This document shows, in pieces, positions 1-9,396 of a DNA stretch of 64,000 nt (position 1 is the first letter of the stretch; every line of letters starts with the position of its first letter). The notes beneath the pieces are model-generated. The model made no database searches, was not told the origin of the DNA, and saw only the letters and a program-made list of their open reading frames with translations. This stretch comes from SG8-4 sp964562575 (GTDB lineage: Bacteria > Planctomycetota > Phycisphaerae > Sedimentisphaerales > Anaerobacaceae): assembly GCA_964562575.1 (NCBI GenBank), contig CAZLTY010000001.1, positions 9,914 through 73,913 of the forward strand, read 5' to 3'. A program made the translations under genes and the position numbers.

Positions 1-537
1 ATAAATCGGCCCTTGCGGCGTCAGTTCGCTCTGGTACACCGTGACCGAATCAGCCCGCAAGGTGCCAAGCTCATAGTCTTGGTATTGGGCGCTAACCTGG
101 GCCAACTTGATGCCTGCTTTGGCGTTTCTTATCCGGCACAGTGTCAGGTGCGCCGAGAACCTCCGGGCCTCTCTGGGCCAGCCGGCGGCGTCCAACTGTT
201 GCTCGATATCTTCCTGCAGTCGCAACAGCCTGTCGCTGTCCTGTCCTGCGCCTATCCACAACACCCTGGCACTTCTGCCGCCAAAATAGCCGACCGACTC
301 GACATCCAGATCGAATCTCTTGTGCCTGCTCGCAACATCTTTTGTTATGTTACATACCTCGACGACCTGCTCGTCTCTGATCTCGCCGAGAAACTTCAAC
401 GTCAGATGCGTTACGTCGGGGCGCACCCACTTGACGTCGCCTTTTCCAATATCAACTTTTTTGCGCAACTCGTCCTGCAGACTGCTCAGACCCTTTCTGA
501 TTGTCTCGCCGATATCTATCGCTATGAAGCATCGCAT
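1..537 (-). CDS. thpR: RNA 2',3'-cyclic phosphodiesterase (2H family), 3' end cut by window edge
   Basis: ThpR/LigT proteins open 2',3'-cyclic phosphate ends of RNA in the cytoplasm. Reading the minus strand from the ATG at 537 gives 179 codons that stay open to the first base of the window. The protein starts MRCFIAIDI, the usual opening of the family, and has both catalytic HxTx motifs: HLTL at residues 44-47 and HLTL at 130-133. The family is usually about 175-190 residues, so only a few codons and the stop should be missing. It lies 15 bp after the pfkB-family kinase gene and is probably the third gene of gltX-pfkB-thpR. The family assignment is firm; the real substrate in the cell is not known from sequence. 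Confidence 0.88.
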   Translation of the reverse strand, partial: MRCFIAIDIGETIRKGLSSLQDELRKKVDIGKGDVKWVRPDVTHLTLKFLGEIRDEQVVEVCNITKDVASRHKRFDLDVESVGYFGGRSARVLWIGAGQDSDRLLRLQEDIEQQLDAAGWPREARRFSAHLTLCRIRNAKAGIKLAQVSAQYQDYELGTLRADSVTVYQSELTPQGPIY

Positions 538-552
538 TGCAGAGTCAAACCG

Positions 553-1458
553 CTAAAATCGTGTCATGTTCCACAGCATCTGAAATCTCTTGTTCACACT
601 GCTTCTCTTTGTGAGAGTCAAACCACTCAGTGAAAAATCGCTGATCGAAAAGGAAGAGACGACGGTTCCGTAGGCAACCGCTGTTTTCAATGTCTCAAAA
701 TCGGTGTTGCCGCTCTTTGCCAGATAGCCCATGAATCCGCCTGCGAAACAGTCGCCCGCTCCGGTGGGGTCCTTGACGTCGGCGGTCGGAAAGGCAGGCA
801 GAATAAACATATCGCCGTCAGTGTTGCACATCATTGAGCCTGATGCGCCCTTCTTGATGACTACGACACTGGGGCCCATATACAACATTTTCTTTGCCGC
901 TCTGGCCAGGTTGTGGTCGTCGGCCAGCATTCTTGCCTCATCTTCGTTTATTACCAGGCAGTTAATCTTCTTCAGCAGCGAATCCAAATCATCCCTGTGC
1001 TCGGCAATCCACAAGTTCATCGTATCGGCGGCTACGAAGATCGGCTCGTCGACCTGCTCGAGCAGTTGGTGCTGAAGCGCCGGCGCTGTGTTTGCAAGGA
1101 AAAGAAATTTACTGTCCTTGAACACACCGGGCACCTTGGGCGGCGCTTCTGCGAGGACATTGAGCTCAACGTAATCCGTCGTCCTTTCGTCCAGGTTGTC
1201 GCTGTACGTGCCGGCCCAGCGGAATGTCTTGCTTTCTTGTCGCACTTCCAGACCTGTCAGATCAACGTCCTTATCGGCAAAAACCTCAGCCAGATCAAAC
1301 GGACAATCCGAGCCAATAACGCCTACGAACCTGACCGGCGAAAAAAGGCTTGCCGCCATGCTGAAATAAACTGCCGAGCCGCCGAGACAATCCTTGCTGA
1401 CACCGTAAGGCGTTTTAACCGTATCAATTCCTATAGAGCCTGTTACAAGTAGTGACAT
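553..1458 (-). CDS. PfkB-family carbohydrate/nucleoside kinase
   Basis: Cytoplasmic ATP-dependent kinase of the ribokinase/PfkB family, 301 residues, the normal length. The N-terminal glycine motif is seen as GGSAVYFSMAASLF. The C-terminal PfkB signature DPTGAGDCFAGGF lies near residue 230, and the aspartate of GAGD is the expected catalytic base. The family includes ribokinase, adenosine kinase and fructokinase, and the sequence does not let me choose the sugar or nucleoside. The start is 2 bp after the gltX stop and the stop is 15 bp before thpR, so the three genes are probably co-transcribed. Confidence 0.85.
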   Translation of the reverse strand: MSLLVTGSIGIDTVKTPYGVSKDCLGGSAVYFSMAASLFSPVRFVGVIGSDCPFDLAEVFADKDVDLTGLEVRQESKTFRWAGTYSDNLDERTTDYVELNVLAEAPPKVPGVFKDSKFLFLANTAPALQHQLLEQVDEPIFVAADTMNLWIAEHRDDLDSLLKKINCLVINEDEARMLADDHNLARAAKKMLYMGPSVVVIKKGASGSMMCNTDGDMFILPAFPTADVKDPTGAGDCFAGGFMGYLAKSGNTDFETLKTAVAYGTVVSSFSISDFSLSGLTLTKRSSVNKRFQMLWNMTRF

Positions 1459-1460
1459 AT

Positions 1461-3149
1461 CTATGTTTGCTCCCCATTAGTGTGTGTTCCAAATTCCCTC
1501 AGTGTATTGGCAATTCTTGCCAGGACGTTCTCTTTGCCCAGCATTTCAACCGAATCGAAGATCGGCAGGCTGATGGTAGTCCCACAGATAGCCACGCGCA
1601 AAGGCTGAGCGACTTTGCCGAGACCTACCTGCTTTTCCTCGGCCAACGAGCGGAGCATGTTCTCTATAGCCTGCTCTGTAAGTTCATTCATCAAGGCGAG
1701 CTTATCGCGGACAATTGCCAAGATGCCCAGGCCATCTTTCTTGAGCAGAACCTTCTTGACTGCTTTGTCGTCATATTCAATCTCATCGTTGTTCAGAAAC
1801 AGGAATCTGCACTTGCGCTCGATATCAGCCAGCGTACGTGCCCCTTCGCAAAGTTTGACGATTCTTGAAAGGAACTGATCATCCGCCGAAGCCACGGGTG
1901 ATTCGACCTCTTCGAGATAATCCCTGAAATGCCTCAGGAGCGTCTCGCCTGGAACCATCCGGGCGTGTTCGGTGTTGAAGGCCAGAAGCTTCTGGCGGTC
2001 GAATAAGCTGTTGGCTTTTGTCAGACGCCCAAGATCAAAGGCCTCGATCAGTTCGTCGAGCACCATTATCTCCCGATTGTCACCTGGATTCCAACCCAGC
2101 AGCGCAAGGAAATTCACCATCGCCTCGGGCAGGTAACCGCTCTTGAAGAAGTCAACGATGTTGATCTCCGGCAGGGCGATGCCGAGATACTGAGCCATCG
2201 CGTCAACGATCGGCATGTCCGGTGTAGTGTCCCCATTGACGAAAGAATCGAGCTGCTCACGGGCAATGTCACCGGCCTCGGCGAGTCTGGCGAGATCAAC
2301 CCCTGCTTTCGCAGGCTTCGCCCCTGCGGCTATGCTCAGGGCATGCTTGATTGCGCTGCGCAGGGCCTTCGGACGTTCGCGCTTGGAGAGTTTGCCACCG
2401 GTGTCACTGACGGTGACGGACATGTGAGCGTATTTGGGTAGCGAGGCATCCGGAAACAGGGCCTGCCACAGAGTCTGCTGGCCGGGCGTATTGTTGAGAT
2501 GTTCCTGGCCGCGAATTATGTGCGTGACATTCATCAAACGATCATCGACCACACAGGCAAAATTGTACGTGGGAAAGCCGTCGCTCTTCTGTATGATAAA
2601 GTCGCCAGTTTCGCCCGCTGCAAAGGTAACTACGCCGCGCACCATATCCTGCACTGCTACAGATTCATTCGGCACGGCAAAACGAACAGTTACAGGCCGA
2701 CCTTCGGCGCGAGCTCTTTCGGCATCTTCGTCTCCGGGGAACTCTGCCGGCCGCCGATAGACAAAACCACGTTTCTGCGCCTCGGCTTGCTTGCGGAGCG
2801 CATCAAGCTCCTCGGCGGTCTCGAAGCAGTAATAGGCCTTCTTCGCGTCGAGCAATTCCTTGATGTACTTGTCATAGATGTCTCTTCGCTGAGATTGGAG
2901 GTACGGCCCATTGTCTCCGCCGGCGTCGGGGCCTTCGTCCCACTGGATCCCGAGCCATTTCAGGTCGTCCATGACCTGCTTTGCTGCTGTCGGCGTATTT
3001 CGTTTCTGGTCCGTGTCTTCGATGCGGAGTATGAAAGTACCGCCGGTGCGCCGCGCCCAGAGCCAGTTAAAAAGGGCTGTCCGGGCGCCGCCCACGTGCA
3101 AATAGCCCGTCGGCGACGGTGCAAAACGCGTTACAATCTTCTCCTGCAT
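1461..3149 (-). CDS. gltX: Glutamyl-tRNA synthetase
   Basis: Class I aminoacyl-tRNA synthetase that charges tRNA-Glu in the cytoplasm. At 562 residues it is longer than the usual 470-500. The start MQEKIVTRFAPSPTGYLHVG carries the HIGH-type site (HVGG), followed by LRIEDTD. The KMSKS-type loop is KLSKRE near residue 252. Directly after it is an extra segment of about 60 residues before the conserved SGYLPEAMVNFLALLGW block. From memory, planctomycete GltX proteins do carry an insertion here, but part of this one (AKPAKAG, near residue 278) is encoded by a CCTGC-TTTC-GCAGG hairpin identical in core to the intergenic repeat at 22734-22753. First gene of the gltX-pfkB-thpR operon. Confidence 0.95.
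   Translation of the reverse strand: MQEKIVTRFAPSPTGYLHVGGARTALFNWLWARRTGGTFILRIEDTDQKRNTPTAAKQVMDDLKWLGIQWDEGPDAGGDNGPYLQSQRRDIYDKYIKELLDAKKAYYCFETAEELDALRKQAEAQKRGFVYRRPAEFPGDEDAERARAEGRPVTVRFAVPNESVAVQDMVRGVVTFAAGETGDFIIQKSDGFPTYNFACVVDDRLMNVTHIIRGQEHLNNTPGQQTLWQALFPDASLPKYAHMSVTVSDTGGKLSKRERPKALRSAIKHALSIAAGAKPAKAGVDLARLAEAGDIAREQLDSFVNGDTTPDMPIVDAMAQYLGIALPEINIVDFFKSGYLPEAMVNFLALLGWNPGDNREIMVLDELIEAFDLGRLTKANSLFDRQKLLAFNTEHARMVPGETLLRHFRDYLEEVESPVASADDQFLSRIVKLCEGARTLADIERKCRFLFLNNDEIEYDDKAVKKVLLKKDGLGILAIVRDKLALMNELTEQAIENMLRSLAEEKQVGLGKVAQPLRVAICGTTISLPIFDSVEMLGKENVLARIANTLREFGTHTNGEQT
2302..2315. repeat. REP-like hairpin inside gltX
   Basis: CCTGC-TTTC-GCAGG, a 5-bp stem with a TTTC loop. 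The 15-base string CCCTGCTTTCGCAGG here is the same as in the intergenic double hairpin at 22734-22753. It lies in the extra segment after the KLSKRE loop, so it is translated. Confidence 0.5.
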
Positions 3150-3173
3150 AGTCTAAAAGTCCTCATTCAACAG

Positions 3174-3252
3174 AAAAATCAAAATGTAAAGTGCAAAATT
3201 AAGGAAGTCATCCGCCTACGGCGGATTCCGCAATTTTGATATTTGATGTTTG
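3174..3252. repeat. AT-rich intergenic repeat with TCCGCC-TAC-GGCGGA hairpin, copy 1
   Basis: About 80 bp. AT-rich arms with words such as AAAATGTAAAGTGCAAAATT and ATTTTGATATTTGAT surround a perfect 6-bp stem with a 3-base loop at 3211-3225. Nearly identical copies lie at 3584-3668 and, inverted, at 10338-10428. Confidence 0.85.
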
Positions 3253-3529
3253 GTTTTTAACCTTTCCATGAGATGTTGTCAAGCTTCAGGACCATCCAGG
3301 GTCAGAAAAATCAAGAATCAAAGTGGAAAATGCAAAATTGCCGAACACAGGCACAAAGGAACATAGGCATAAAGGCACGAGAGACGATGGACGAGAGACG
3401 ATGGATGTTTCGTCCCTCGTCTTTACTCGTCCCTCTTCCTTTCGGTTGTGCCTTTGGCCCTTTGCCCCTTTGTGCCTTTATTTTGATTCTTGATATTTGA
3501 TCCTTACATTTTCTCAAGCCCCAGACAAG

Positions 3530-3564
3530 CGGGGCCTGCACCGAGTCGATCAGTGCAGGCCCCG
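3530..3564 (-). terminator. Strong GC hairpin downstream of the LamG gene
   Basis: A perfect 12-bp stem, CGGGGCCTGCAC paired with GTGCAGGCCCCG, with an 11-base loop. It lies about 110 bp after the stop of the LamG gene on the minus strand. No clear U-run follows, so it may be a terminator or another dispersed hairpin. Confidence 0.45.
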
Positions 3565-3583
3565 AATTCCTGCAAAGAAATTC

Positions 3584-3668
3584 AAAAATCAAAATGTAAA
3601 ATGCAAAATTAAGGAAGTCATCCGCCTACGGCGGATTCCACTATTTTGATATTTGATTTCTACATTTT
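3584..3668. repeat. AT-rich intergenic repeat, copy 2
   Basis: Same orientation as copy 1 and nearly identical to it. The hairpin TCCGCC-TAC-GGCGGA is at 3621-3635. It ends just after the LamG gene stop. Confidence 0.85.
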
Positions 3669-3674
3669 CTTATC

Positions 3675-6443
3675 TTACCGAATCAGCCCAATCTCGTCAA
3701 AGTACATTGTTCCTGTGCCTCCGGCAGCCGGGCTGTTCTTGGTGCCGATGCCGATGGTGATCGAATTTACATTGGCAAGGTCCAGGCCGAAAGTCCCAAG
3801 GTCGATGACCCACTCATTCCATCCGGAAAGCTGGGTTGCGGCAGCATCGTCATGGTACCGCACGGCTGTGCCGTTGAGAGCGACGAACACTCTGTCGGCG
3901 GAATTGCCCGATCCGCCTCTGAACCACAGGATGAGCTTCGTGACCCCTTCGGTGGTCCAGTCCCCTTTGGCCACCGTCAAAGTCGCCTCGGAGGTCTTGC
4001 CGGTATTGTCGTACGCGTACACCATCGACTGGTTGCCGCTCTGAACGACGCCATGCTCGGCATAGGGTGGCAGATCGTTGCCGACCAGCGCGCCGTTTGT
4101 CGTTGTTCCAAAGCCGTCGATCCAACTGTCGAATATCCTGTTACTGCCGTCGTTGGGTGGGTCAATGTTATTGTAAGACTCGAAGTTGTCCACAATCAAA
4201 TAGTCCGGGACGGTAAACTTCCAGATCGTTCCGGCATTCACGGTCCCGCCGGCCTCGATCTCGTCGATGCGCCAGTAGTATTCGCCGCCACCAAATTCTA
4301 CGAGACCTGCCAGAGACAGGCTTGTCCCGGCCTGATTACCCAAGAATTCCGGTGAGCTATTGTCGGCGCCGGCGACAGCGTCTCTATCGGTGCCGAAGTA
4401 CACGTCATGTGAAGAAGCCGCGTTGCCTGCCGACCAGCTCAACGAGCTTATGTCGCGCATGTCCAGCAAGGCATCACGATCTGGCACGGGACTTGTGGCC
4501 ATCTTCGTGTTGCCAAGCATAACATCCGCAATCTGAGCATCTGTCAGTGCTTTGCTGTAAACCCGCACGTCGTCGATCTTGCCGTGGAAGTATCTGTCGT
4601 CAAGGTGGCCGTATTGCCTTCCTATATGGAAGAAATCCGCACTTGGAACGAAATCCGTCGTTGTCGTTTCGCTCTGCATGACCCCGTCCACATAGAGCAT
4701 GTTGGTTCGGCCCTCACGAACACCTGTAACGTGGTGCCAGTTGGTATCCGTGTACAGCGCGTCGCTGCTGGCCCACCCATTGATTTGTGCCGAGTCGCCA
4801 TCGGAGACCCAGAGGCGAAAGACATTAGTGTTATACCTGACAATCGCGAAACCATGATAATCGGCTCCGCCGATTCTTGTCAGTTTTCCTGCGATGCCGC
4901 CATAGTGGCCGGCATTGCCCGGTTCGAGCTTGACCCATGCCGAGATGGTGAAATCGGCTGTGACGCCTGCGCCTGCTTCTTCGCCGCAGTCGACGTAATT
5001 GCCACTGCCGCTGAATTCCAGCGCTCTACCCTGATATCCGTCGGCCCACTGTGGCTGGCCGACGAAACTGCCGTGGCCGCCGTGGCCGGACCAATCCACC
5101 GCCGTAGTGCCCTCGCCCTCGTCCAGCGTCCACCAACCCAACAGATCCGGGTCTGTGACCGCGACCTCGGGCACAGTTGTGAAACTCCAGACATCGCCCT
5201 TGTGAGTGGCGGCACCATCAAATTCGTCGACGCGCCAGTAGTAAGTCTTCTCCATATCGAGCGCTCCGGGGGTGAAAGTCGGCTCCGGCAGCGGCATGGC
5301 GCCTGCGGCATTGCTCACATCGTCGAGGTTATCACCGAAGTAGACATGGTGCAATTTTGCGTTGAAGCCTCCTGTCCAAGTTAGCGTCGGGTCGCTGAGG
5401 ACAAAGCTGATACCGTCAGCAGGGCTGGGATGATAGGCTGTTCGCGGAGGGATTGAGAAGCTCCAAATGTCGCCTTTCCACGGGCTGTTGGGATCGGCGT
5501 CGATGAGGTGAACGACGCGCCAGTAGTAAGTCGTACCAGGCTGCAATCCCTCCGGTGCGGGAAAGCCGGGGAAACCGACCACTTGCTGAGTGGTCGCCAG
5601 ATTTCCGACGAAGGTCCCCTCGGCGCCGCTGTCAATATCTTCAGAGCTTGTTCCAAAGTACAAATCATGCGAAACCGCGCCATCTCCCGGGCCCCAGGTC
5701 AGACTCACCCATGTTTGCTCAAGTGTCGCACCATCGGCCGGGTCGGGTCTGCGTGCGTGCGGCAGCCTGCCTGCCCCGCTGACCATGATCGTCTGAATCT
5801 CGTCTGCTGTCAGGGCATGATCGTAGACTCGAAGCTCGTCAATTGTAGCGGCCACCCAGTTTGTGTGGTTCCTGTTGAGGCCGATGGCGAATTCGTTGAA
5901 CGTCCTCTGCGAATCGCTCATCGTCGCGGTCGTGGCTTGTTCGCCGTTGTAGTAGAACGTCGCATTGCCATCCTCGAAGGTCAGAGCCAGATGAGTCCAA
6001 TCTAAAGTGGCCGGGCCAAAAAACTGCCCGCCGGGATTCAGGCGGAACTCTCCGGGAGTTCCCCCATTGACATCTAACTGAATGCCGGCACTATTGGGGG
6101 TGTGGTTGGTGAAAGGGCTGCTGTACTGGTCCTGGCCCAGGCTGTCGAGCTTGACCCATATCGCTATTGTGCCGGTTTCCCAGACCGTTGGCCCGCCAGG
6201 CAGGGTATAGACGACATAGTCTTGATCAGAGTCGCCACGGACGTGCAGACCCCCGCCGATCTTGCCCTCGACCCACTCGGGAGCGCCGTTAAACGTCCCA
6301 TCGTTGCCATTGCCGGAGGAGTCGGTCGCAGTTGTTCCCGAGCCCTCGTCGAGCCCCCAGTGCACAACCAGATCTGCGGAGGCGCCGCTGAGAAGGCCCA
6401 GCACCAGGGCAATTACGGTTGAATATTTCAGTTTCTTACACAT
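3675..6443 (-). CDS. Secreted multidomain LamG (concanavalin-like) protein
   Basis: Exported protein of 922 residues that probably binds or processes glycans. I chose the ATG at 6443 because a GAAGGAGG ribosome site lies just upstream and the protein then begins with a signal peptide, MCKKLKYSTVIALVLGLLSG. Order seen: LamG domain (about 25-230), Fn3-like modules with SHDLYFGT-type strands (230-435), second LamG starting LLGWWTLDEGEG (440-640), another Fn3-like module, then a C-terminal domain starting IVDNFESYNN (about 751-922). The Fn3-like and C-terminal modules recur in the genes at 13949 and 16980. No catalytic motif was recognised and no anchor is visible. Confidence 0.8.
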   Translation of the reverse strand: MCKKLKYSTVIALVLGLLSGASADLVVHWGLDEGSGTTATDSSGNGNDGTFNGAPEWVEGKIGGGLHVRGDSDQDYVVYTLPGGPTVWETGTIAIWVKLDSLGQDQYSSPFTNHTPNSAGIQLDVNGGTPGEFRLNPGGQFFGPATLDWTHLALTFEDGNATFYYNGEQATTATMSDSQRTFNEFAIGLNRNHTNWVAATIDELRVYDHALTADEIQTIMVSGAGRLPHARRPDPADGATLEQTWVSLTWGPGDGAVSHDLYFGTSSEDIDSGAEGTFVGNLATTQQVVGFPGFPAPEGLQPGTTYYWRVVHLIDADPNSPWKGDIWSFSIPPRTAYHPSPADGISFVLSDPTLTWTGGFNAKLHHVYFGDNLDDVSNAAGAMPLPEPTFTPGALDMEKTYYWRVDEFDGAATHKGDVWSFTTVPEVAVTDPDLLGWWTLDEGEGTTAVDWSGHGGHGSFVGQPQWADGYQGRALEFSGSGNYVDCGEEAGAGVTADFTISAWVKLEPGNAGHYGGIAGKLTRIGGADYHGFAIVRYNTNVFRLWVSDGDSAQINGWASSDALYTDTNWHHVTGVREGRTNMLYVDGVMQSETTTTDFVPSADFFHIGRQYGHLDDRYFHGKIDDVRVYSKALTDAQIADVMLGNTKMATSPVPDRDALLDMRDISSLSWSAGNAASSHDVYFGTDRDAVAGADNSSPEFLGNQAGTSLSLAGLVEFGGGEYYWRIDEIEAGGTVNAGTIWKFTVPDYLIVDNFESYNNIDPPNDGSNRIFDSWIDGFGTTTNGALVGNDLPPYAEHGVVQSGNQSMVYAYDNTGKTSEATLTVAKGDWTTEGVTKLILWFRGGSGNSADRVFVALNGTAVRYHDDAAATQLSGWNEWVIDLGTFGLDLANVNSITIGIGTKNSPAAGGTGTMYFDEIGLIR

Positions 6444-6718
6444 AGTGATCCTCCTTCGAGAAAAGCGTACGCTAGAACAACACCAAGACGATTCCTCGCC
6501 ATGACAATACTTCGCAGGGATTTGCCGGGGCTCTTCACCATAGCCATCAGGCCGCCTCCATCCGTCGCAGGATCCCGCTTGTTGGAATATCCTTGAACTT
6601 ATTAACTTCACCGATACTAAATTCATACCACATTAGGTACATCCACGTCAAGGAAAATATCGGTTTTTTCCGGCCCAAAGGCCCTAATAGGCGTCTTTTT
6701 CTCAATTGACACGGGGGG

Positions 6719-6925
6719 TCAATTGCGTGATCTGGCGTTGATCACAGCGGCCAGGAGGATATGTCTCAACCTGTCCACGCTGAGGCGCTTTAGGTAGTCT
6801 TCTGTGAAATCCAACTTAAATCGACCTCTGAAATTCTTGATTCGTCTTTCAAGTTCGTGTCTGCGTAAAGCAGCAATCGAAGTAGCTTCTCTCTCATGAC
6901 ATTTGCTCACAGCCATCCCCATCAC
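6719..6925 (-). CDS. Small hypothetical protein
   Basis: 68 residues, basic and helical in character (HELERRIKNFRGRFKLDFTE, then LSVDRLRHILLAAVINA). Upstream of the start is a CGAAGGTG ribosome-site-like sequence; a second ATG three codons later is possible. It stands alone between the LamG gene and queA. The composition and regular hydrophobic spacing look like real protein, but I know no family or function for it. Confidence 0.5.
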   Translation of the reverse strand: MMGMAVSKCHEREATSIAALRRHELERRIKNFRGRFKLDFTEDYLKRLSVDRLRHILLAAVINARSRN

Positions 6926-7080
6926 CTTCGAAAAAGTCTTCTGTTTAAGTTGGATTCATGTCATCTGTATCGTCCCGCGCATAGGAACACTTCTGCTACA
7001 AATTCCGTATCGTCCGAACTGGCTTGTTATCCGGTCAATTTTTTTTTGTCATTTCGTTAGTCGTCTGATAACGTCTGGTC

Positions 7081-8133
7081 ATGAAGACAGAGAAGTTAAA
7101 CTACGACTTGCCGCACGAGTTGATTGCTCAACAGCCTCTGAAAGTCCGAAGCGACTCGCGATTGCTTGTACTGAATCGCTCCGGAGCCGGCATCCTGGAC
7201 AGTCGTTTTCAGCGGCTCGGCGATTTCCTTTTCCCTGGCGATTGCCTCGTGCTAAACGACACGAAAGTCGTGCCCGCCCGCTTTCTTGCCCGGCGCAGCA
7301 GCGGCGCCCGACTCGAAGGATTGTTCCTGAACGAAAACGCCGGTGGCGTCTGGACCGTGTATCTAAAGGGCGCCCGCAAGGTTAAACTCCACGAGCAACT
7401 GTATTTAAAGGACAGAACAGACGACGATTCTTGCACCGCTGAGCTGCTCGAAAAGACAGATTCCGGCAGATGCAAGCTCAAGCTCGCCGTCGACGCCGAC
7501 GCCCGGACGGTGCTTGAGAGAATCGGCTTTCCGCCGCTGCCTCCATATATCAAGCGAGACCCCGGCGCGCCGGCCTTGGCGGCCGACGACGAACTGCGAT
7601 ATCAAACGGTTTACGCCAGCAAAGCCGGAGCAATCGCGGCGCCGACCGCCGGGCTGCACTTCACCGAGACGCTGATCGAGCAACTGAAGCGCGCCGGCAT
7701 TCGTTTCGCATTCATCACGCTGCACGTCGGAGCGGGGACCTTCAAGCCGGTTGCCGCCGAATACCTCGAAGATCACCAGATCCACAGCGAGCAATTCAGC
7801 ATCGACGAAGAAAATGCCGGGATAATAGAGACGGCCGCAAATGAGGGCGGGCGAATAATCCCCGTAGGCACGACTTCAATGCGGGTCCTTGAAACGGTCG
7901 CTGCCGGCTCAGGAATTAAGGCCACCAGCGGAGCGACGGAGTTATTCATAACGCCCGGCTACGAATTCAAGATAGCCGACGCGATGATAACGAATTTCCA
8001 CCTGCCCAAATCCACACTATTAGCACTGGTAGCGGCCTTTGCAGGGCTGGAAAACGTACTCGCCGCCTACGACCACGCTATCGAGCAGCGCTACCGCTTC
8101 TATTCCTACGGCGATGCAATGCTTATCATTTAG
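7081..8133 (+). CDS. queA: tRNA preQ1(34) S-adenosylmethionine ribosyltransferase-isomerase
   Basis: QueA moves the ribosyl part of S-adenosylmethionine onto preQ1 in tRNA, making epoxyqueuosine. 350 residues, the normal length. Family blocks are clear: YDLPHELIAQQPL at the start, LNDTKVVPARF, APTAGLHFT, THVGAGTF-type (LHVGAGTFKPV), and the C-terminal TNFHLPKSTLLALVAAFAG. It is convergent with queG, which reduces epoxyqueuosine to queuosine, so the last two steps of the pathway sit side by side. Confidence 0.97.
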   Translation: MKTEKLNYDLPHELIAQQPLKVRSDSRLLVLNRSGAGILDSRFQRLGDFLFPGDCLVLNDTKVVPARFLARRSSGARLEGLFLNENAGGVWTVYLKGARKVKLHEQLYLKDRTDDDSCTAELLEKTDSGRCKLKLAVDADARTVLERIGFPPLPPYIKRDPGAPALAADDELRYQTVYASKAGAIAAPTAGLHFTETLIEQLKRAGIRFAFITLHVGAGTFKPVAAEYLEDHQIHSEQFSIDEENAGIIETAANEGGRIIPVGTTSMRVLETVAAGSGIKATSGATELFITPGYEFKIADAMITNFHLPKSTLLALVAAFAGLENVLAAYDHAIEQRYRFYSYGDAMLII

Positions 8134-8327
8134 AGGGTGTCCCTCTCAGTTCATCGCGCCTTGCCTGCAACGCAGAACTGATTGTTGCAACGCCGAAAGG
8201 AAACATATATGTTATCAAACTCGGACCTGTTTGTCACCGGGTTTTCCGGGGTCCTTGGGCAGTCCCCGATTTCCCTCTCCCCGAAATTCCCGCTGCAAAC
8301 AACACATCAAGGCGCAGGGGGCAGGTA

Positions 8328-9278
8328 TCAGCAGCGGCGAGCAGCGTTGGCAAGACAGATTCGGGCGTTTCTTTTCAGGCCTTCGAGGCCTAAACGCTTG
8401 ATCGGAGAATCAGCGAATCTGGCACCGAACGATTCGCCGTCCATGTTCAGAATCTCGCGGAGGTCGAGATTCGCCCTGTCACCGTGAAATTTGAACTGCT
8501 CGTTGGTGCAGGCCGGTGCGTCTTTTTGATAAGGGCAGACGCGGACACATTCGTCACAGCCGAAGAGTCGGTTGCCTATTTTCTCCGCCAGCCCCGGCGG
8601 GATCGGGCCTTTGTGCTCTATCGTCAGATAATTGATGCACCTGCCGGCATCGAATTGCCCGTCGCCCCTCAAGGCGCCTGTGGGGCAGGCATCGATGCAC
8701 TTGCGGCAGTCTGAACAATCGCCTGCGATCGGTTCATCGGCTGGCAGCTTCAGGCTGGTGACGATCTCGCCCAGGAATATCTGGCAGCCGAGTTCGGGAT
8801 TTATCAGCATGTGGTTCTTGCCAATAAAGCCCAGCCCCGCTCGGACGGCCAACGCCCGCTCGGCCAGCGGCGCCGAGTCAACGCAAATCTTGAGATTCAG
8901 TTCGGCATCGACGAGCGAGTCTATAAAGGCGGCCAGATCGCGCAGCCGCTCTTTGACAAAGTGATGATAACCTTCATACAGGGCGTAAATGACCACCCTG
9001 CCGGTCGGCGCCACGCCGGGATGTCCCGCTCGCAGTTTCGGCGGCGTATAGTTCAGGCCGACGACAATCACCGATTCAGCACCTTGCAAGAGCCTGGCCG
9101 GGTTGAGGCGCTTTTGCAGGTTCCGGCCCATGTAATCCATATCACCTGCAAAGCCGGACTCCAACCACCGGGCGAAAGCCTTTGCCTGCCTGGCGTCTAT
9201 CGGCGCCACATCGGTCACGCCAAGAAGGTCGAAACCCAACTCGATGGTTTTGTGCTTTATGTCTTGAGATAAACTCAT
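8328..9278 (-). CDS. queG: Epoxyqueuosine reductase
   Basis: Cobalamin- and iron-sulfur-dependent reductase that performs the last step of queuosine synthesis in tRNA. The ATG at 9278 gives MSLSQDIKHKTIELGFDLLG and a protein of 316 residues; the frame is open further upstream but without similarity to the family. Two [4Fe-4S] motifs are visible, CSDCRKCIDACP and CDECVRVCP. It ends SPIKRLGLEGLKRNA, a block typical of this family, in a slightly short C-terminus with no HEAT repeats. It converges with queA across about 190 bp in which I see nothing. Confidence 0.95.
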   Translation of the reverse strand: MSLSQDIKHKTIELGFDLLGVTDVAPIDARQAKAFARWLESGFAGDMDYMGRNLQKRLNPARLLQGAESVIVVGLNYTPPKLRAGHPGVAPTGRVVIYALYEGYHHFVKERLRDLAAFIDSLVDAELNLKICVDSAPLAERALAVRAGLGFIGKNHMLINPELGCQIFLGEIVTSLKLPADEPIAGDCSDCRKCIDACPTGALRGDGQFDAGRCINYLTIEHKGPIPPGLAEKIGNRLFGCDECVRVCPYQKDAPACTNEQFKFHGDRANLDLREILNMDGESFGARFADSPIKRLGLEGLKRNARICLANAARRC

Positions 9279-9321
9279 AAGAGCGATTATACTAAATGCC
9301 GCTGAAAAAACGTAGATGCAG

Positions 9322-9342
9322 GTGGGCAGGTTTCCTGCCCAC
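9322..9342. repeat. Hairpin in queG / dapA-like intergenic region
   Basis: GTGGGCAGG-TTT-CCTGCCCAC, a perfect 9-bp stem with a 3-base loop. It lies between two divergent genes, so a terminator role is unlikely. It resembles the other dispersed hairpins here, such as 51743-51764. Confidence 0.55.
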
Positions 9343-9396
9343 GCGGATCTGTGGACATTGCATTGACAGCTACGAGAAAATGGAGAATGCAAAAAC

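Larger units (their letters stand above)
3150..3674. other. Repeat-rich intergenic region
   Basis: No gene is visible in this gap between the LamG gene and gltX, both on the minus strand. It holds two copies of an AT-rich element with a TCCGCC hairpin (entered separately), a strong GC hairpin, and degenerate short repeats such as GACGAGAGACGATGG and the complementary CGTCCCTCG type. The CGTCCCT unit reappears inside kdsB. Confidence 0.7.

Noticed and set aside
13..633. Long plus-strand frame of 206 codons at the window start
   Set aside because: The opposite strand carries thpR with both HxTx motifs; the plus-strand frame has no protein signature.
8182..8487. Plus-strand frame between queA and queG with an AGGAAAC sequence before an internal ATG
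   Set aside because: More than half overlaps queG on the other strand and the translation is low-complexity without protein character.
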